Positions 8,175 to 16,894 of a stretch of 64,000 nucleotides of DNA are shown one piece after another. How positions within the stretch are numbered: the first letter of the stretch is position 1; each line of letters opens with the position of its first letter. The DNA is from JAIXWP01 sp041391745. GTDB lineage: Bacteria; Bacteroidota; Bacteroidia; Flavobacteriales_D; Sanyastnellaceae. The position numbers and the translations under genes were made by a program. Location of the stretch: contig JAWKNK010000018.1 in assembly GCA_041391745.1 (NCBI GenBank), positions 5,479-69,478 on the forward strand, written 5' to 3'. Under the pieces are notes generated by a model. It was not told where the DNA came from and did not search any database. It saw nothing but the letters and a program-made list of their open reading frames with translations.

Positions 8175-10941
8175 TTATCTCGTTTCTGTATAAGTGACAC
8201 CTGTATTACTTCCTCCTGTGCTCATATACAACAATTGATCGCCTGTGTTTAAGCTATATCCAATTGCTCCTGTATTATTTAGAACACCTAAAACTTGAAT
8301 GGCTCCATTGTTCCTTAATACTGAAACAGTGACTGTTGGATTAACCGCTGTACCATCATTAGAGCTGGGTTGCATTAGAATATTAATTCTGCCAGTACGC
8401 TGTGTTGTCATCAGCGGTATATATCCATCAGCCCGCATTATATCTCTATTCAGGCCTCTTCCACCTGGGACAAAGGGCAAAATGTTGTTAGCATTTAATT
8501 GATTATTCTGATTTAGATTAGTTTGCGAACCCGAATTATCTGTTGATTGATTATTTATGTTACCAGTTCCGGTCAAAGAACTACCTGAAGTATTTGTTGC
8601 AGTGCTCTCCACAATCCTTTGCCTATACCAAAATCCAGCCATTTCTGATGATTGTACATCCGCATCAGGCCCTTTTCCCACCCCGTCATTACTTTCAGAC
8701 ATATTTCCTTGTCCTGTTACTTCAGGATGATTAGGATCATCGTATGGTACGAAAATATAATCATATTTCTCTTCAGGTTTTTGAATGACAAGCTTTTCTG
8801 GATTGTTCATACCACCATTGGTAGCATACCAATTCTTCACTCGCAAATACTCGTCTTTTGTTATTGGAATAGCAGAATCATCAATTTTTGTGCTATTCCA
8901 CAAGCCGTCATTTGCATTATATCCCTCCAATCCCTCAGATTCAATTGTGGCAATAGGTGAATTTGAACAGAAATGATAAGGTGAATAAAAATTAAACTTA
9001 TGTGCTAGCGGATCCACACTAAAAAACCTTCCCAATCTTGTATCTTCGACTCTATACTTAAATGAAATAGCGCCGCCCCAAAGCTCTTCGTCTGTTTCTT
9101 GATTTTGGAAACCATATCTATAACTTTCATCCCTCCAACCCCTGCCGCTTAATGTCACCCCGAAAGGTGAATAGTCTTGGGAGGAAATCACATACCCCAC
9201 AAAACTTTGCACCACGCCGCTTTGAACGATGGGGAGTTTTTGGTCGCCGATTACGGATAACACATTGCCCAAGTGATTCGACAACTCATATTGTCTGTAG
9301 CCAAGTGTAGTGGTAATAATGACATCGATTCGATCCTCAACGACGAATTCATTTTCATTGATATCCACCATCGCATTGTTGCTGTAAGTATAGGAATACT
9401 CCACTTTCTCAGTGATCATTCCAATACGCGATGAGCCGTAGATATGGCGCTCAGAAAGGTGATAAGACTCTGGAGTTTCTAAATCGTGTTCGTACACTGC
9501 CATCACATTGCCACTCGCATCACGAACATAGAACGTAATGTGCTTCGCAAACTCAGTCTGCCCATCCATTACATATTTCGCAACTCGATTTCCTCCCGAA
9601 TCAAGTTCGGGATTGAAATCTCTAAGATTTTTCCTAAGGAAAAAATCTTGACATTTCGAACATCGCATCATATTCAAACTTCAAGTTATCCTTGCCACTC
9701 GAAGATATGAATTTTACTTCACTTATTTTACTATCCACTCTCCAAATAATCTCTTCGATACCTTCTAAGGCATCACTCTTGAGTTCTCCGATTTCCGTAT
9801 AGATGTAATTATTGTTCTCCGGATCTACATTTCCATTGAGAAGCGTTACTGCTGTTGTGTTACCTATTCCTCCTTCTCCAACATCACCCGAGGCATCTTC
9901 TACGTGATAAAGCCTGTTACTAATAAGCATCCCCTGAACTTTCTGATAATGATAAGTTAAATCATCGATCAAAGTTCCATTCTGATCCTTTCTTTCTTGA
10001 GTCAGAATGTTTCCGTTTCCGTCGTATGTAAATTGATTGAAATAAGCATCATTCGACATGGAAGTCCATACCCCTGAAGACTCGGTAGAGGATTTCGCTT
10101 GAATTAATCGATTGAGCTGATCATACTGATAACTCATGCCTAATTTCCCTGTAATATCAGATGGATCCACAGTAGCACCCGTAGCAGCATCAATGTTAGA
10201 TATCATGTGGCCAATGTTACCATTCCAAGATCTTCTCTATTGGCAATCAAATCTCCTCCCGTGGCGCCCTGCCAAGATGGAGCTGAAGTGTTTATTCTAT
10301 TGTAATCGCCTTCAAAGTATCCTAAACTGAGACTAAAGGCATCTTTCGCCACATTCGCATGAAAATGATTCTCTCGTGCATCTCCTCCCATATCATTATC
10401 TGGGTTCAAATCTTCGCTATTCACTCCTTTTAGCCATCCTTGAAGTGTATAAGCGTAGTCTATACCCTGCACAAGATGCTCTCCTAACTCCACTCTGGCC
10501 AAAGAACCATGTTGATAGTATCGGTAGGATGCGTCCTGGGTCCACCCTACAGCTTCCGCGTAAAAGTCGTCTAGTGGGTGCGCTTCTGTACTTGTAAAAA
10601 CGTCTGTAATTCTATTGTCTGCATCATATAAATAATGATGATGCATCGCATCTGTTTTACCATCCTGATAATTGACCTCATGAACATTTCCAGAAATCAA
10701 ATCATAGGTGTAATCCATTCGTTTGAATCGCATTTGGGCTAATTCATTTTCATGAATAGCCATGGCTGGCTGATCCTGAACGAGTGTCTTTACGTTGTAA
10801 TAACCATTAATCAATGAACCAAAAATTGATTTCATTGCCACGGAATTGATAGAGTTCTCATCCTTCTGACCAGCCTCCTTCACACGTCCCAACTCATCGT
10901 ATAGCGTATAACTGAACTGATCATTCACTTGCTGCTTCGTG
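8175..10941 (-). pseudogene. Rhs-repeat protein, 5'-truncated, frameshifted, with C-terminal tip
   Basis: The largest Rhs piece, about 920 codons, starting without an N-terminus at VNTKQQVNDQFSYTLYDELG next to a 9-bp repeat array. YD-type repeats follow: YLYDADNRITDVF, SYRYYQHGSLARVELGEH, GIDYAYTLQGWLKGV, FTYDGNGNILTQERKDQNG. A frameshift lies at about 10225. At 9594-9660 a 67-bp palindromic insert sits between EYDAM and GNRVAK and breaks the frame. The rest is open: core SYRYGFQNQETDEELWGG, FFSVDPLAHKFNFYSPYHF, then a Gly/Ser/Asn-rich tip of about 250 residues. The tip family is not recognised. Rhs proteins normally wrap and deliver a C-terminal toxin; this copy cannot encode an intact one. 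Confidence 0.88.
9594..9660. repeat. 67-bp double-hairpin insert in the Rhs gene
   Basis: Compared with the parallel copy at 6035-6065, these 67 bases are an exact extra block between codons for DAM and GNR. The block holds two hairpins: TCCCGAA-TCAAG-TTCGGGA (9594-9612) and AAGATTTTTCC-TAA-GGAAAAAATCTT. 67 is not a multiple of three, so it disrupts the gene. The first hairpin recurs at 46976-46994 with one or two loop changes, which marks it as a dispersed REP-like element. Confidence 0.85.
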
Positions 10942-10968
10942 TTAACTAGTTTAACTGTCTTAACTAAT
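10942..10968 (-). repeat. Short 9-bp tandem array, inverse of the one at 1431-1565
   Basis: Three units TTAACTAGT, TTAACTGTC, TTAACTAAT. The shared TAACT core is the complement of AGTTA in the array at 1431-1565. Together the two arrays bracket the whole Rhs/IS island. Bases 10969-11052 hold no gene. Confidence 0.6.
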
Positions 10969-11052
10969 CAAGTAAGGTGTCGATGAAATATTGATTTTCA
11001 ACGACTAAGATTCATTTAATTTCGACGAAAGTTAAAAAATCTTCGATAAAAC

Positions 11053-11083
11053 TTGTTTTTTGTCAGATGGGGTTATACTTTTG
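11053..11083 (+). promoter_or_regulatory. Bacteroidota-type promoter of the cytochrome c peroxidase gene
   Basis: TTG (11053-11055), 20-base spacer, TACTTTTG (11076-11083), fitting TTG-N17-23-TAnnTTTG. It ends 13 bases before the first ATG (11097) and 28 before the second (11112). Confidence 0.6.
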
Positions 11084-11096
11084 TGATAACTAACTA

Positions 11097-12509
11097 ATGA
11101 CCGAACACAAAATGTTCAAGCCTAACACACTACAGCTAGCGGTTTACTTGCTTAGCGCAACACTTTTTCTTTCAAGTTGTCGCCGCGACAATTCAGAAGA
11201 GACCACGAATGATCCAACACCAACAGAGGACTTGGATATTCAAATCAGAGCATTATTAGAAAATGCGAGTCCAAATGGCGCAGTTGGCTTTTTCAAAATG
11301 CCATCAAGCAACGATTACAGCGCCATTCCACAAGATCCGATGAACCCATTAAATGCATACAAAGTGCAGTTGGGGCAAATGTTGTTTCATGAGACAAGAC
11401 TTGCAGGGCATCCAATGGATAACTCTGCGATGTACACCTATAGTTGCGCATCATGTCACCACGCACCTGCTGGATTCCAAGCGGGAATTGCGCAAGGTTT
11501 AGGTGAAGGTGGTTGGGGTTATGGTTCATACGGAGAAGGCCGTCACCGCAATCCAATCGCGGCGTACGACGATGATACCTATTTGGATGTTCAGCCCATT
11601 CGCACACCTTCAGCGATGAACGGTGCATATCAAAAAAATCAACTTTGGAATGGACAGTTTGGTGCTACGAATTTGAATGTAGGAACAGAAGCTTCATGGA
11701 CAGCAGGCACACCAAAAGAAACGAATTTCCTTGGTTTTGAGGGATTAGAAACACAAGCTATTGCTGGAATGGGTGTTCACCGTTTGGCATGCGATACCTA
11801 TGTTTCCTCAATAATCCAACATATAATTATTTGTTCAATCAAGCATTCGCTTCCATGCCGCAAGACCAACGCATATCTAAAAAGACAATGGGCTTAGCGA
11901 TTGCAGCGTATGAAGAAGAACGTTGCTTGCCAATCAGAGCCCATGGCAATTCTATTTGCAAGGAGACTTTACCGCATTGAACGATCAAGAAAAGCGTGGA
12001 GCTATTTTATTTTTTGGTGATGCGGGTTGTGTGAGTTGTCATACAGGTCCGGCGCTCAATAGCATGGATTTTTACGCCTTAGGTTTGGGTAATTTGGAAA
12101 TGGGGAATTATGGAGTAGAAGTTTCAGATCCGTCAAAACCAGAGCACAAAGGCCGCGGTGGATTCACGGGCAACGCTGCGGATATGCATAAATTCAAAGT
12201 GCCTCAACTGTACAATTTGAAAGATTCACCATTCTACGGACACGGAGCAACAGTTCATTCTATTAGAGAAATGGTAGAGTATAAAAACAATGCTAATCCT
12301 GAGAATCCAAACGTACCATATACCAGATCAGTTCACAATTCCATCCGTTGGGATTGACGGCAGATCAAATCGACGACATCACAGCATTTTTATCTGAAGC
12401 TTTGTATGATCCCTATTTGAATAGATATGTTCCTATTTCGCTTCCTAGTGGTCAGTGTTTCCCGAATGCGGATACACAAAGTCAGATTGATATGGGATGT
12501 TTTCAATAA
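11097..12509 (+). CDS. Di-haem cytochrome c peroxidase lipoprotein (three frameshifts)
   Basis: A lipoprotein signal ends LFLSSC. The first haem site is CASCH (11445-11459), the second CVSCH (12028-12042), the hallmark of bacterial di-haem peroxidases that reduce hydrogen peroxide in the periplasm. Conserved stretches include QLGQMLFHETRL, RTPSAMNGAYQKNQLWNGQF, FKVPQLYNLKDSPFYGHGA and LTADQIDDITAFLSEALYDP. The frame breaks at about 11800, 11920 and 12348; the other frames carry on the family sequence each time, and the last break is a missing C in CATCCG. The real end is FPNADTQSQIDMGCFQ-stop at 12509. ATG 11112 gives the cleaner signal peptide; 11097 is the upstream alternative. Confidence 0.85.
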
Positions 12510-12681
12510 GGAAATCGAGTGAAAGATTGAGAGGAGCATTTAAGGGTATAAGTTGCAGCTTGAGGAGTGTGAAATGAACGGAAAAAAAGAAGTTGTCCTT
12601 CTACTTTTGAGATCGAAGGAAGTAGAGGATTATTTCTCTTCCAAAAGCGATCATTAGTTATTTAAGTAATCAAGAACCGAC

Positions 12682-12712
12682 AGCCCCGCAACGAGCGGGG
12701 CTTTTGGTTTTT
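12682..12712 (+). terminator. Rho-independent terminator
   Basis: Stem AGCCCCGC / GCGGGGCT (12682-12689 and 12695-12702), loop AACGA, followed by TTTGGTTTTT. It lies 170 bases after the peroxidase gene. Confidence 0.8.
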
Positions 12713-12843
12713 GGATCGTGGATCGTGGTTCATGGATCGTGGATCATGGATCGGTTCTGTTCCTTGTTTATTGTTCCTTGTTTCTTGTTCCTTGTTTCTT
12801 TTTCTTGTTCCTTGTTTATTGTTTCCTTGTTTCTTGTTCCCTC
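12713..12843. repeat. Heptamer and TTCCTTG-type simple repeats
   Basis: Heptamers of the form TGGATCG/TGGTTCA/TGGATCA (12713-12752) pass into a pyrimidine-rich run of TTCCTTGTTTCTTG-like units. Open frames here on both strands are low-complexity products of the repeat. A similar heptamer tract follows the terminator at 46885. Confidence 0.75.
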
Positions 12844-12968
12844 TTTTGCGCATCTTGGCGTCCCTTGCGTCTTCGCGTTTAGTAGAAACACTGCGATGAG
12901 AAGTACTACTCATCAAGACATATTGAAACATAGGCGCCAAGCACGCCAAGATTTCTAGTAAAGAAAAA
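12841..12968. repeat. Long-hairpin dispersed repeat, copy 1
   Basis: The left arm contains TTTTGCGCATCTTGGCGTC, the right arm GGCGCCAAGCACGCCAAG; the arms are imperfect inverted complements around TAGTAGAAACACTGCG. First of about eight copies between here and 18.97 kb. Confidence 0.75.
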
Positions 12969-14262
12969 TGACTCTTCGCAGTACACAACTCCCGAAGAGA
13001 AAAGATAGTTAATTTAGAGACGTTTTATTTTTTGAATTATGCATTCTTATTCTTAAATCTAATTTCATGATTAAGCCCTAAATTTAAAATTGATTTTTAC
13101 GATTGTCACCTTTTTGAGTCTGGTCTATATATCTATAGACTACTTTAATTTAGAATGCTTGGTGAGTATTTTCTTCTTTAATGTTCCATTTAGTAGGGGA
13201 GTATGAATTTGGGGGAGGCTGGGATTACTTATTTTATTTTCGATACAAGTAATTTGTTTGTACAAGGCTGTATTATTGTGGAAGAAGGGTGTTAGAATCG
13301 TTCTATAGTATTTATTTTAATAGTAGTGTTTACTTTCATTCCTATATTTAGTCTATGCTCCGTCAATGAGGATTTGAATTTGTGCGTGGGGTCTAACACA
13401 CCAAGTTTATTTAGATCAAATTCAATTTTTCAGCATAAATTGAACCTTGATAAATACATAGACATTGAGAATTTTTGACTGAAGAAAGTAAGGAGCTTTT
13501 CTGTGTTTTGTTGTATTCAATATTTTGCCAGTTATCTCATGGCGGGAGGATTACACTTTGTGTACACCGATTCATTATACCTCGGCATGGAAGATAAAGT
13601 TATCACCGATTAATTGGTTTGACAATAATTCAGGAGATAATGTTTCGATACAGTTGGAGTATTTACGGGTAAGTACAGCATATGCTTAAAGAATAATTTC
13701 TATCAAAATTTAAAAAGAGACGGGTTTATTATGCAGAAATAGAACAAAGTTTAGAAATTAGAAAAATACAGCACTGTTGCTACTATAACTTATGAATCCA
13801 GGGACTTACAGGGCTTTGGAAGTATCATTTAAGATCAAAATTATAGTACTTTTTTTGGCCTACTCTATCGTTAATGATAAGTTGGATACAAATTTACTTT
13901 CTTTCGATAAAAAAGTTTACATGTTTCATTTCAAGGTTGGGGGAGTTACTAGAATAACTTGGTTTTCTTGAATGTGAAATGGCTGCGGGTATTGGGTTGC
14001 GTTATAGATGGATTCGAATTGAGGGTTTAAAATTTGATGATGACCGAGTTGGCACATGGACTGAGCAACATGGTACCTATCGTTGGATGGATCATGAGAA
14101 GAGTGATTCTTTCCTTCTTTTCAGTAAATCTAAGGTTAGGACTTCATAAAATGATTTGATTTACACAATAAAAGTCGACGGAAGGGTAAAGGTTTAGATT
14201 GAATTTAATCTGAAATTTAATATTTTAAGTGCTGCATTTTTAAAATAAATCGATCAAAAAGG
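12969..14262. other. Eroded region without an intact gene
   Basis: AT-rich sequence with no open frame that resembles a known protein. Short plausible coding relics exist. 13515-13610 reads MAGGLHFVYTDSLYLGMEDK. 13979-14149 (56 codons, plus strand) reads MAAGIGLRYRWIRIEGLKFD and GTWTEQHGTYRWMDHEKSDS. They look like debris of genes now broken in several frames. No structural RNA was recognised. Confidence 0.5.
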
Positions 14263-14400
14263 ACAAACCTCTTTTTGCGCACCTTAGCGTCTATTGCGTC
14301 TTCGCGTCTAGTGGAAACACTGCGATAAAAAAATCCGCCAAACTGCAAACTTATTAAACGCAAAGGCATAATACGCCAAGTTTCCGCAAAGAAGAATTAC
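14263..14400. repeat. Long-hairpin dispersed repeat, copy 2
   Basis: Left arm begins CAAACCTCTTTTTGCGCACC and right arm ends CCAAGTTTCCGCAAAG. An ~80-base spacer (containing ACTCCCGAAATGATAAG) links it to copy 3; the same spacer recurs after copies 3 and 4 and, diverged, near copies 5-7. Confidence 0.75.
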
Positions 14401-14465
14401 TTATCGATTTATGTTTACTCCCGAAATGATAAGATTGATTTTTAGAATAAATTGATCTAAAAAGA

Positions 14466-14500
14466 CAAACCTCTTTGCGCATCTTAGCGTCCATTGCGTC
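14466..14500. repeat. Long-hairpin dispersed repeat, copy 3, left part
   Basis: The left arm up to CCATTGCGTC; the IS110-family element begins at the next base. The rest of this copy resumes at 15765. Confidence 0.8.
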
Positions 14501-14539
14501 CTTTAGTTTGTACCCACGAAGAATTTTATCCGATTATTG

Positions 14540-14700
14540 TCAAAAATAGACTTCCAAAAGAAACAGGGTGAATCAGTTTGCGTCGAAGGTTTTTAGGCCT
14601 ATGCCAAGATTTTGAACCCTGTTTCTTAGGTACGATAGAACTAAATAGAAATTCGGGCTCACGACCCATTATTAAGGGCTTAGTCTAATCGTTCCACTTG
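14540..14700 (+). ncRNA. Predicted IS110 bridge RNA with target and donor loops
   Basis: Two stem-loops. The target loop is closed by a perfect 12-bp stem, AAGAAACAGGGT (14558-14569) with ACCCTGTTTCTT (14616-14627). Inside it, TTGCGTC (14578-14584) is identical to the left target flank TTGCGTC (14494-14500), and GCCAAG (14603-14608) is the complement of the right flank CTTGGC (15765-15770). The donor loop is closed by ACTAA (14640-14644) with TTAGT (14680-14684). Inside it, ATAGAAAT (14645-14652) is identical to the element's right end (15757-15764), and a GGG/CCC hairpin separates it from TTAAG (14672-14676), which can pair with part of the left end. This is the layout known for IS621-type bridge RNAs. 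Exact RNA ends are not visible. Confidence 0.85.
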
Positions 14701-14722
14701 GAAGTAAATAAAACATAATTTT

Positions 14723-15748
14723 ATGAATCAAAAGTACTATGTAGGTGTAGATGTTTCCAAAGGAAAATTGGACATTGCGATTATTGACTCCAATTTCAAT
14801 TTGAAAATGGAGAAGCTAATATTGAATAATCCTTTAAAGATTAAATCTTTTTTTACTTCCCTAAAACATCAGTTGAAGGTAAGCGAAAGCGAGTTTCTTG
14901 TGTGTGCAGAGAATACAGGTATTTACAACACTCCACTTGCTAAAACATGCGCTGGATTGGATATTCCCTATTGGGAGGAAAATGCATTAAAAATTAAAAG
15001 AGCAAGCACGGATTTTAGGGGTAAATCAGATCAGAAAGATGCCTTGCGTATTGCGGAATATGCTTTGCGATATAGTGACAAAGTAGTGCTTTATAAGAAG
15101 TTGGATCCTATTACAGAGGAACTAAAAGCTTTGACACATATCAGAGAAACTTTAGTCAACCAAATAGTAAGATTAGAGAATCAAATCAGAGAAGCAAAAA
15201 CACATGACAAGGAGCTGTGGACCATATTGAAAAAACAACTTTCACCTGTCCTTAAGGTTATGAAAAAACGTCAAAGTGAAATTGAAAAACTAATAGTTGA
15301 AAAGGTAAGTGAATCACCCGATTTGGCGGTCAATATGGGGCTTTTAAAGACCATCCCAGGTATTGGAAATCAAATTTCGTTGATGTTCATTTTATCCACC
15401 AACAACTTCAAACTTTTCGAATCTGCAAAACAAATGGCCTGCTATGCAGGGGTAGTTCCATTCCCCAATCAATCAGGAGTAGTCAATAAAAAAGATAGAG
15501 TGTCTAGACATGCAAATAAATCTCTGAAAGCATTATTACACCTGGCGGCTATGGCTGCTGTAAAGTCACCGGGTGATTTAAAAGCGTATTACATAAGAAA
15601 GGTTAGTGAAGGGAAAAATAAGATGTCTGTTTTAAATGCTATCAGGAATAAACTGGTGCATCGAATATTCAGCGTCATCAAAAGACAAACTCCTTACCAG
15701 GCAATGATGAAAGAATCTATTAACCAAGATTCTTTAATTTTTACTTGA
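14723..15748 (+). CDS. IS110-family transposase/recombinase
   Basis: 341 residues, intact. The N-terminal RuvC-like DEDD domain has YYVGVDVSK (Asp10), VCAENTGIY (Glu63) and SDQKDALRIAEYA (Asp103, Asp106). A helical coiled region follows (about 120-205). The C-terminal Transposase_20 domain has LLKTIPGIGNQISLMFI, CYAGVVPFPNQSGVVNKKDR with the likely nucleophile Ser251, and LLHLAAMAAVKSPGDLKAYY. The enzyme recombines element ends with a target chosen by the bridge RNA encoded just upstream. All key residues are present and the frame is open, unlike most genes nearby, so the element looks recent and functional. Confidence 0.95.
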   Translation: MNQKYYVGVDVSKGKLDIAIIDSNFNLKMEKLILNNPLKIKSFFTSLKHQLKVSESEFLVCAENTGIYNTPLAKTCAGLDIPYWEENALKIKRASTDFRGKSDQKDALRIAEYALRYSDKVVLYKKLDPITEELKALTHIRETLVNQIVRLENQIREAKTHDKELWTILKKQLSPVLKVMKKRQSEIEKLIVEKVSESPDLAVNMGLLKTIPGIGNQISLMFILSTNNFKLFESAKQMACYAGVVPFPNQSGVVNKKDRVSRHANKSLKALLHLAAMAAVKSPGDLKAYYIRKVSEGKNKMSVLNAIRNKLVHRIFSVIKRQTPYQAMMKESINQDSLIFT

Positions 15749-15764
15749 CTTTTAACATAGAAAT

Positions 15765-15853
15765 CTTGGCGTCTAGTAGAAACAATGCGATAAAAAGATC
15801 CGCCAAACTGCTTATTGACAAGGCGCCAAGCACGCCAAGTTGCAAAGAATTAC
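15765..15853. repeat. Long-hairpin dispersed repeat, copy 3, right part
   Basis: It resumes CTTGGCGTCTAGTAGAAAC after the IS110 element and ends with the right arm AAGGCGCCAAGCACGCCAAG. With 14466-14500 it restores one full copy. Confidence 0.8.
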
Positions 15854-15925
15854 TTATCGATTTATGTTTACTCCCGAAATGATAAGATTGATTTTAGAAT
15901 AAATTGATCTAAAAAAGACAAACCT

Positions 15926-16046
15926 CTTTGCGCACCTTAGCGTCCATTGCGTCTTATCGTCTAGTAGAAACAATGCGATAAAAAGATCCGCAAAACTTCA
16001 AGCTTATTGAAACGCAAAGCAGCCAAACACGCCAAGTTTCGCAAAA
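15926..16046. repeat. Long-hairpin dispersed repeat, copy 4
   Basis: Left arm from CTTTGCGCACC, right arm to CCAAGTTTCGCAAAAG. By eye, 27 of 37 aligned bases of the left arm match a consensus right arm read in reverse complement, so a long imperfect hairpin is possible. Confidence 0.75.
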
Positions 16047-16121
16047 GAATTACTTATCGATTTATGTTTACTCCCGAAATGATAAGATTGATTTTTATAA
16101 TAATTAGATCTAAAAAAGACA

Positions 16122-16165
16122 AACCTCTTTGCGCCCTTTGTGAAACCTGTGCACTCTTTAGTTAA
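16122..16165. repeat. Hairpin repeat, second subfamily, left arm
   Basis: CTCTTTGCGCCCTTTGTGAA and CTGTGCACTCTTTAGTTAAA follow the common left spacer. A matching right arm appears only at 16798-16852, so about 630 bases, including a decayed toxin-antitoxin pair, separate the two halves. Confidence 0.55.
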
Positions 16166-16264
16166 AATAATATCTGACGAGTACAATTTTCAATCAATAG
16201 AGCTAATTCTATAAAATTAATACATCAACGGATCTTGTTGTGTCTAATTCTCAGGATTCGGAGT

Positions 16265-16733
16265 TGTTTATTTTCAGCCTTGACTTGATAACTTGATAAA
16301 ACTAAAAACGATAAAGGCTCGGAACGTCGGTTTGGTGGATCTTTAAGTTTATCCATTTCAAAGAAAAGGATTTTCTTGATAAGTTCTAATTGTTGTAAGA
16401 TGCTTTTTACCGGTCGAGGTGCTTGGTCGCTTTGCTTGTTGAGGTAGGCTAGAATTCTGTAAACTCTTCAAGGCTTCACGGTCCCAAGTGATTTTGAAAT
16501 TCTTTGTCCTACCATTTAGAAAGTTCTTGAAAGAGCTTTTTATGCGAAACAAATTTACCTTGGTCATCCGCGAGGCGGCCTCATTTATTTCTTTGTTGTA
16601 TTTTTTTGCTTACACGCTTTGTCCCTTCTTCCATTTGAAGTAGGCTTTTGATCATTTCTAAAACTAGTTCTGTTGCTTGGGGTCAACAATGGTAGGTATT
16701 CATTCACTTGTTTTTGATCGCGGTGGTCGTCAT
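16265..16733 (-). pseudogene. Decayed type II toxin-antitoxin pair (RelE/ParE type)
   Basis: Reading leftwards from ATG 16733 and combining frames, the antitoxin gives KQVNEYLPLLTP, LVLEMIKSLLQMEEGTKRVS, YNKEINEAASRMTKGKFVSH and FQELSKW-stop at 16509. The toxin ATG overlaps that end (16515) and gives KNFKITWDREALKSLQ, LAYLNKQSDQAPRPVKSILQ, FEMDKLKDPPNRRFRAFIVF. This is the RelE/ParE pattern (hydrophobic-W-x-x-x-A first strand and a PxPxxxFR-like end) next to its usual short antitoxin. At least four frame changes and stops show it is dead. Confidence 0.7.
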
Positions 16734-16797
16734 GGCGTATTATTTCGTCAGTAAATCAAAGGTACAATTAATTCAAATGATGTCTTTGGAAAGTGAA

Positions 16798-16852
16798 ACC
16801 GCAAGCACTTTCGCCGCCCAGCGCCAAGCACGCCAAGTTTCGCAAAAGTGCT
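16798..16852. repeat. Hairpin repeat, right arm
   Basis: CGCCGCCCAGCGCCAAGCAC followed by GCCAAGTTTCGCAAAAG. Just after it, an ATG at 16895 opens a short secreted-protein relic. Confidence 0.6.
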
Positions 16853-16894
16853 GCAAGCTATGAATTGTTTAACTTTACTCTACATAAATTGATA

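Larger units (their letters stand above)
14501..15764 (+). mobile_element. IS110-family insertion sequence, complete (1,264 bp)
   Basis: The ends are defined by the interrupted hairpin repeat. Left flank CCATTGCGTC is followed by CT (14501-14502); the right flank resumes CT-TGGCGTCTAG (15765 onward). So the element lies between two copies of a CT core, with no longer duplication and no terminal inverted repeats, as expected for IS110-type recombination. It has a 222-base left non-coding end, one transposase gene and a 16-base right end. The left end carries the predicted bridge RNA. Confidence 0.9.

Noticed and set aside
12662..12988. Open frames on both strands
   Set aside because: They consist of terminator and simple-repeat sequence with low-complexity products.
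14263..16046. CRISPR or a large riboswitch array
   Set aside because: Copies are over 100 bases, internally inverted, and spaced by conserved rather than unique sequence.
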